Positions 40,615 to 44,799 of a DNA stretch of 44,799 nt are shown here, piece by piece. The notes below the pieces were generated by a model that saw nothing but the letters and a program-made list of their open reading frames with translations, searched no databases and had not been told where the DNA came from. The stretch is from Streptomyces sp. ST2-7A (GTDB lineage Bacteria; Actinomycetota; Actinomycetes; Streptomycetales; Streptomycetaceae): NCBI RefSeq assembly GCF_021390475.1, contig NZ_JAJUWS010000053.1, positions 1 through 44,799 on the forward strand, read 5' to 3'. The translations under genes were made by a program, and so were the position numbers. Position 1 is the first letter of the stretch. Each line of letters begins with the position of its first letter.

Positions 40615-41112
40615 AGGATCCGACCGACAGAGACGGTACTCACGGTGGCGGTGCTGCTCGTTCTCACCGTGGGGTGCAGCGCGGACGACGGCCCGGATGA
40701 TCCGCCGGTGAACGAGGGCGGTACCTCCGCGCCGTCGCCGCCGGGAACGGATGCCCGGAGCGGGCCCGGCGCCGGGGAGCTGGTGGCGGAGTTGCGCGCG
40801 GAACTGGGGGAGGAGGGCTTCGGGGAGTCCAGGGACAACACCGAGGCCTGCTCCAACGAGGCCGCCGGCGGTGACCGGCACGAGAAGGACTGCGATCGAC
40901 TCGTCGTCACCGATCAGGTCTCCGTCTACGAGTTCCCCACCGGTGAGGTGGCGGCGGAATGGGTGAACCGCTACGGGGACTTCCACGGCGAGGAGTGGCG
41001 GACGGTCGGCCGCTTCGCGCTGGTGTGGAACACCCCCGAGCAGGCCGCGGTGCCCGCCGAGCGGCGCGACGAGATCACCGAACTGGTCGAGGGCCGGGCC
41101 GGGGAGGGGTGA
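40612..41112 (+). CDS. Small lipoprotein of unknown function
   Basis: A 166-residue predicted lipoprotein. The signal (TVLTVAVLLVLTVGCSADD) has the lipobox LTVGC with the cysteine at residue 22, followed by a Pro/Ser/Gly tether to about residue 50. The mature part has two cysteines (EACSNEAAGG and EKDCDRL) that could form a disulfide, and a compact region with VSVYEFPTGEVAAEWVNRYG and VGRFALVWNTPEQ. I do not recognise the family. It sits between the VanZ-RDD gene and a convergent GST-like gene, and appears to have its own promoter. Confidence 0.75.
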   Translation: MRIRPTETVLTVAVLLVLTVGCSADDGPDDPPVNEGGTSAPSPPGTDARSGPGAGELVAELRAELGEEGFGESRDNTEACSNEAAGGDRHEKDCDRLVVTDQVSVYEFPTGEVAAEWVNRYGDFHGEEWRTVGRFALVWNTPEQAAVPAERRDEITELVEGRAGEG

Positions 41113-41115
41113 CCC

Positions 41116-41149
41116 CCGGGTCGGGAACGTGCCCGCGCCTCCGACCCGG
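41116..41149. terminator. 9-bp hairpin between lipoprotein and GST-like genes
   Basis: CCGGGTCGG (41116-41124) pairs with CCGACCCGG (41141-41149) around a 16-base loop, between convergent genes. Confidence 0.45.
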
Positions 41150-41166
41150 AAGAGGCGGGTGGCGGA

Positions 41167-42195
41167 TCAGGGACGGCCGACGGCCGGGATCTCCTCCCCG
41201 GCCGGAGGGGGGCCGGGCGGGGTCCCGTCCCCGAACGGCCGACCGCCCAGGTCCTCCCGCCCGTGCGGGGTGAGCCACCCGGAGAGATCCGGTCCCGCCG
41301 GCACGATCCCGGAGGGGTTGATGCCGGTGTGCACCCGGTGGTAGTGCCGCTTGATGTGGTCGAAGTCGACCGTGTCACCGAAGCCCGGCGTTTGGTACAG
41401 ATCCCGGACGTATCCCCACAACACCGGGTCCTCGGTCAGCTTGTACCGGTTGCACTTGAAGTGGCCGTGGTAGACGGCGTCGAAGCGCACCAGCGTGGTG
41501 AACAGCCGGATGTCCGCCTCCGTGATGGTGTCGCCCACCAGGTACCGCTGCCCCCGCAACCGCTCCGACACCAGTCCCAGACGACGGAAGACGTCCTCGT
41601 AGGCCTGCTCGTACTCCTTCTGATCCGAGGCGAAACCGGCTCGGTAGACACCGTTGTTGACGTCCCGGTAGATGCCTTCCATCACCTCGTCGATCTCGTC
41701 CCGCAGGGCCCGCGGGTACAGGTCCGGCGCGCCGGGACGGTGCAGCGCGGTCCACTCGGTGGCCAGGTCCAGCGTGATGCGTTGGTAGTCGTTGGTGACC
41801 AACTTCCCGCCGGGTATGTCCACGATCGCCGGCACGCTGACCCCGCCCGGGTACTCGCTTTCCCGCGCGTCGTACGCCTCGTGCAGGAAGCGGATGCCGA
41901 GCACCGGGTCACGGTCGTCCGGATCCAGGGTGAAGCGCCAGCTGCGGTCGTCCTGGATGGGATCCGTGACCGCCGAGGAGAGGGTGTCCTCCAGGCCGAG
42001 CAGCCGCCGCGAGATCAGCGCCCGACTCGCCCAGGGACAGGCCCGGCTGACCACCAGACGGTACCGGCCCGCCTCCACCGGCCAACCGTCCCGCCCGTCG
42101 GCGGTGATCCGGTCGGCGAAATGGCTCGTGGATCGTTTGAACGGCTTGCGGCCGTACGAGGCGTTGCCCTCCGTGCCGGCGCTGGTCTCGCTCAC
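41167..42195 (-). CDS. Glutathionyl-hydroquinone-reductase-like protein (Xi-class GST)
   Basis: A 342-residue cytoplasmic protein. The thioredoxin-like N-terminal half has the catalytic cysteine in VVSRACPWASRALI. TLDPDDRDPVLGIRFLHEAY, VSVPAIVDIPGGKLVTNDY and the GVYRAGFASDQKEYEQAY stretch are Xi-class signatures. The helical C-terminal domain holds the conserved tyrosines in FDAVYHGHFKCN and DHIKRHYHRVHTGINPSGIVP. The family reduces glutathionyl- (or in actinomycetes perhaps mycothiyl-) quinones. GTG 42195 has AAGGAG eight bases upstream. Divergent from the channel-like gene. Confidence 0.9.
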   Translation of the reverse strand: MSETSAGTEGNASYGRKPFKRSTSHFADRITADGRDGWPVEAGRYRLVVSRACPWASRALISRRLLGLEDTLSSAVTDPIQDDRSWRFTLDPDDRDPVLGIRFLHEAYDARESEYPGGVSVPAIVDIPGGKLVTNDYQRITLDLATEWTALHRPGAPDLYPRALRDEIDEVMEGIYRDVNNGVYRAGFASDQKEYEQAYEDVFRRLGLVSERLRGQRYLVGDTITEADIRLFTTLVRFDAVYHGHFKCNRYKLTEDPVLWGYVRDLYQTPGFGDTVDFDHIKRHYHRVHTGINPSGIVPAGPDLSGWLTPHGREDLGGRPFGDGTPPGPPPAGEEIPAVGRP

Positions 42196-42552
42196 GGTCC
42201 GATCTCCTTCCCGGGGGAACGACGCCGATGGGCGCCCCTCCCCGCCGTGTGGACGTCACGCTGTGCCCTCTTCTTCCCGGAAGAGCCGTCCGGATGCCCC
42301 GGAATGTCCTCGGTCGCGAAACCGTGGCGGCGGGACCCGGCCCCCGGCCGGCATCCCGGTCCACGGGCCGAGCCGCCGCGCGTCGGCGCGTCGCCGGTGT
42401 GCCCGGGCCCGGCCCGGGGCAGGGTGCGAGGGGCGTACCGCGGAGGGAATCCCGGAAGGAGCCGGTGTCATGGCGGCGTTTCCCCGTCCCCCCGTCCCCC
42501 CGTTCCTCCCTCCGCGCCCGTCGGCGGGAGCGGAGGCCCGGGGGAGGACCCG
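42196..42552. other. Divergent intergenic region, GST-like / channel-like
   Basis: 357 bp without a supportable gene. CTCTTC...GAAGAG (about 42268-42285) forms a small inverted repeat around TTCCCG that might be an operator for the minus-strand gene. No clear -35/-10 pair was found. GGGGAGGA precedes the plus-strand ATG. Confidence 0.35.
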
Positions 42553-43275
42553 ATGACCGACGACCCGCCCCGTCTGCTCCCCGGCTCCGCCGCGGAGCGG
42601 GAGAGGTTCGCCGAGCAGCTCCTGGACCGGCTGACACCCCTGATGAGCGCTCTGGGGCTGCTCTTCCTGTTCGTGGTCATCGGTGAGCGCCTGGCCCGTC
42701 CGGACAGCCTGGTCGGCACCGTCCTCGCCCTGCTCGGTTGGATCCTGTGGGGCGCCTTCGTCGCGGAGTTCGCGGTACGTCTGATCGCGGCTCCCCACCG
42801 GCCGCGGTTCCTGCGGCGCAACTGGTGGCAGATCGTCTTCCTCGTCCTGCCCTTCCTGCGGATCCTGCGTCTGGTCCGCTCCTTCCGGGTGCTGCGCGGG
42901 GGCAGGGTGCTCTCCTCGACCGTGCGCTCCTCGCGTTCCGCCGGGAGGGTGCTGGGCAACCGCATCTCCTGGTTGGCGGTGGTGACCGCCATCGTGGTGC
43001 TGGGCAGCTCGGAACTGTTGCACGGCTTCGCGGTGTATCCCACCTTCGGGGACGCCCTCCACGCCACCGCGATGGCCGCCATCAGCGGTGCGCCGTTGGG
43101 GCAGGAGGATCCGTGGGCCAGGGTGGTCGAGGTGTTGTTGGCCATGTACTCGGTGGGGGTCTTCGCCACTCTGGCGGCCACCGTGGGGGCGTATTTCGTG
43201 GACGCCCGCTCCCGAGCGGGGGTCGCCGGCGAGCCCCCGGACGACCCGGGCCCGGCGGCCCCGGAGCGGTCGTGA
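42553..43275 (+). CDS. Voltage-sensor-like ion channel protein without a K+ selectivity filter
   Basis: A 240-residue membrane protein built like a short voltage-gated channel subunit. Hydrophobic segments lie near 31-48, 57-80, 92-105, 145-165 and 195-220. An S4-like segment (LRILRLVRSFRVLRGGR) has arginines every third residue. The pore region reads HATAMAAISGAPLGQEDPW, where a potassium channel would have a TxGYG filter, so K+ selectivity is not supported. The last ~20 residues are polar. ATG 42553 has GGGGAGGA five bases upstream. It may be a non-selective channel, an anion or other-cation channel, or a sensor without conduction. Confidence 0.75.
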   Translation: MTDDPPRLLPGSAAERERFAEQLLDRLTPLMSALGLLFLFVVIGERLARPDSLVGTVLALLGWILWGAFVAEFAVRLIAAPHRPRFLRRNWWQIVFLVLPFLRILRLVRSFRVLRGGRVLSSTVRSSRSAGRVLGNRISWLAVVTAIVVLGSSELLHGFAVYPTFGDALHATAMAAISGAPLGQEDPWARVVEVLLAMYSVGVFATLAATVGAYFVDARSRAGVAGEPPDDPGPAAPERS

Positions 43276-43662
43276 CGGGCCGGGGGCGGTTCGTCACGAT
43301 GCCCCGGAGATCCCGCCCCCGGGATGCGGGGGTGGAGGGGGAGGTGGGTGCAGGTCGGGTGAAAGCGCTTTCCCCGAGGGGGGAACAGCCCGCCGGGATG
43401 TGCCATGCTGCGATCCGTCGGACGACGTCCCCGAGCCGGCGGCCCCGGACGGGACCCACCGGCCACCGGCCGTCGTCCCCGTCGATCCCGCCCCGCCGAA
43501 CGGCCTCCCGGCCGGGGCGCCCGGATCGGCGCGGGGAACCCCAAGCCCGGACATCGCCCCGGCGCGGTACGCGTCGGCGACGCCCGGACGATCGGCGAGC
43601 GCGATCGGTGCTTCGGCCCGGTTCCCGGCGTCCACCCCCACACCCCCACCCGGAGGCACTCC
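43276..43662. promoter_or_regulatory. Arabinanase upstream region
   Basis: 387 bp with the LacI-type operator at 43361-43372 and a possible -10 (CATGCT near 43402-43407) just downstream of it. The remaining ~250 bases to the GTG start are a GC-rich leader. A frame stays open through it, but it has no ribosome site or family sense. Confidence 0.5.
43361..43372. promoter_or_regulatory. Perfect LacI-type operator palindrome
   Basis: GAAAGCGCTTTC is a perfect 12-bp palindrome with the central CG of LacI/GalR operators. Two more matching pairs lie outside a single mismatch on each side. It should bind a LacI-family repressor controlling the arabinanase. Confidence 0.7.
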
Positions 43663-44697
43663 GTGACCGACACCCCGGCCGCCCCGACCGGGTCCCCGAC
43701 CCGACGCCGCCTGCTCGGCACCCTGCTGCCGGCCGGCGCCCTCGCGGTGACCGGACTCGCCGTCACCGCCCGGTACGGCCTGGCGAACACCACCCCCGAC
43801 GCCGCCCCCACCGCGTCCTACCCCCACCCCGGCGTGGTCACCGGCGCCACCCGCCTGCACGACCCCAGCGCCGTGAAGCGCCCGGGTGGCGGCTACCTGA
43901 TCGCCCACACCGCCCATCACATCGGCCTGAAGACCTCCACCGACCGGATCGCCTTCCGTGACGCCGGGACGGCCTTCCCCGGCGGGGCTCCCTGGACCAC
44001 CCCCTACACCGGGGGCGACCGCAACCTCTGGGCGCCGGACATCTCGTACCGCGACGGCCGCTATTTCCTCTATTACTCCGCATCCACCTTCGGCTCCAAC
44101 CGCTCGGCGATCTTCCTGGCCACCAGCACGAGCGGGAACTCCGGCACCTGGAACCACGAGGGCCTGGTGATCGAGTCCCGGACCACCGACAACTTCAACG
44201 CCATCGACCCCCACCTGCTGGTGGACGACGACGGCCGCTGGTGGATGTCCTTCGGCTCCTTCTGGTCCGGCATCAAGCTCGTGGAGCTGAACCCGGTCAC
44301 CGGTATGCGGGCCGGCACCACCGTGCGCTCCATCGCGAGCCGGGGCGGTGGCGCCATCGAGGCCCCGGTCATCTTCAAGCGGGGGAACCACTACTTTCTG
44401 TACGTCTCCTACGACGCCTGCTGCCGTGGGGCGCAGAGCACCTACCGCGTCATGGTGGGGCGTTCCACGAGCGTCACCGGCCCCTACTTCGACCGCGACG
44501 GCGTGCCCATGATGTCCGGCGGTGGCACCGAGATCCTGGCCGGGCACAACGACATCCACGGCCCCGGCCACCAGGAGGTCTTCGCCGACACGGACGCGGA
44601 CGTGCTGATGTACCACTACTACGCGAACGACGGGACGGCGCTGCTGGGCGTCAACCTGCTCGGTTACGACGCGCGGGGTTGGCCGTACGTGTACTGA
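43663..44697 (+). CDS. Secreted GH43 arabinan endo-1,5-alpha-L-arabinanase
   Basis: Exported arabinanase of 344 residues. The twin-arginine signal SPTRRRLLGTLLPAGALAVTG occupies about residues 12-40. The five-bladed catalytic domain follows: the base aspartate in RLHDPSAVKRPGG (D67), the pKa-modulating aspartate in FNAIDPHLLVDDD (D182) and the acid glutamate in GGAIEAPVIFKRG (E233). GGDRNLWAPDISYRDGRYFLYYS and SYDACCRGAQSTYRVMVGRS are also characteristic. It cuts alpha-1,5-arabinan outside the cell. There is no carbohydrate-binding module. GTG 43663 has GGAGG seven bases upstream. Confidence 0.94.
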   Translation: MTDTPAAPTGSPTRRRLLGTLLPAGALAVTGLAVTARYGLANTTPDAAPTASYPHPGVVTGATRLHDPSAVKRPGGGYLIAHTAHHIGLKTSTDRIAFRDAGTAFPGGAPWTTPYTGGDRNLWAPDISYRDGRYFLYYSASTFGSNRSAIFLATSTSGNSGTWNHEGLVIESRTTDNFNAIDPHLLVDDDGRWWMSFGSFWSGIKLVELNPVTGMRAGTTVRSIASRGGGAIEAPVIFKRGNHYFLYVSYDACCRGAQSTYRVMVGRSTSVTGPYFDRDGVPMMSGGGTEILAGHNDIHGPGHQEVFADTDADVLMYHYYANDGTALLGVNLLGYDARGWPYVY

Positions 44698-44751
44698 TCC
44701 CGGCCGTCGCCTGGATCTCCTGCTGACCACCAGTCGTCCCGGCCGGTTGCC

Positions 44752-44781
44752 GCGTCACGTGCCGGTGATGCGCCGTGACGC
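44752..44781 (+). terminator. Weak hairpin after the arabinanase gene
   Basis: GCGTCACG (44752-44759) pairs with CGTGACGC (44774-44781) around a 14-base loop, about 55 bases past the stop. The rest of the window to 44799 holds nothing recognisable. Confidence 0.4.
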
Positions 44782-44799
44782 CCTCGCGGGCCCGTACAC

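Noticed and set aside
1..44799. CRISPR arrays, tRNA or rRNA genes, insertion sequences, phage genes
   Set aside because: No regularly spaced repeats, no cloverleaf-like sequence ending in CCA, and no transposase, integrase or phage protein motifs were seen on either strand.

Overview
The window is about 73% G+C. Its genes show the strong G/C third-position bias, GTG/TTG starts, AGGAGG-type ribosome sites and frequent ATGA/GTGA overlaps of a high-GC actinomycete, most like Streptomycetaceae or Nocardiopsaceae. I cannot fix the genus. Tat-type secreted glycosidases, a DEDDh-BRCT-TerD protein, an F420/PPOX-type protein and sigma-factor partner-switch proteins fit that group. I saw no tRNA, rRNA, CRISPR array, insertion sequence or phage gene. 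It reads as ordinary chromosome, rich in plant-polysaccharide functions.

Layout. (1) 164-14240 is a galactomanno-oligosaccharide locus. It holds a ROK repressor (minus); a divergent lipoprotein-permease-(permease/ATPase fusion)-ATPase importer of the peptide/oligosaccharide class; a GH36 alpha-galactosidase (minus); and, divergent from it, a GH2 beta-mannosidase coupled by GTGA to a LacI-family sensor with no DNA-binding domain. Oligosaccharides would be imported, stripped of galactose and cut to mannose. (2) 14304-20261 holds a DEDDh exonuclease-BRCT-TerD gene that appears frameshifted, a PPOX-fold protein, a P-loop ATPase/kinase, and an NmrA-type protein followed by its probable AraC-type regulator. 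(3) 20323-24816 holds a YbdK-type carboxylate-amine ligase, a BCCT transporter whose ribosome site can be hidden in a hairpin, and a secreted GH10-CBM2 xylanase. (4) 25209-29089 holds an MpaB/DUF2236 protein, a sugar-lactone oxidase and a PLP alanine-racemase-fold enzyme. (5) 29130-33896 holds a GltS-type symporter, DhaK and DhaL kinase subunits without DhaM, and a HAD sugar phosphatase with a long leader. (6) 34499-38890 holds a membrane-anchored DUF4015 glycosidase-like protein and a partner-switch module (a STAS antagonist, a MEDS-ATPase and a MEDS-STAS with no phosphorylatable serine). (7) 39163-44697 holds a VanZ-RDD membrane protein, a small lipoprotein, a glutathionyl-hydroquinone-reductase-like enzyme, a voltage-sensor-like channel with no K+ filter, and a Tat-exported GH43 arabinanase behind a perfect LacI-type operator.

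Noncoding structure is strong. Several convergent gene ends share long hairpins, including a perfect 48-bp palindrome. Several genes look leaderless. At least two leaders (BCCT transporter and PLP enzyme) can form mutually exclusive hairpins. The most unusual points are the HTH-less LacI sensor, the BCCT leader, the phospho-dead MEDS-STAS protein, the filterless channel, and a 10-bp palindrome shared by the xylanase and HAD upstream regions.
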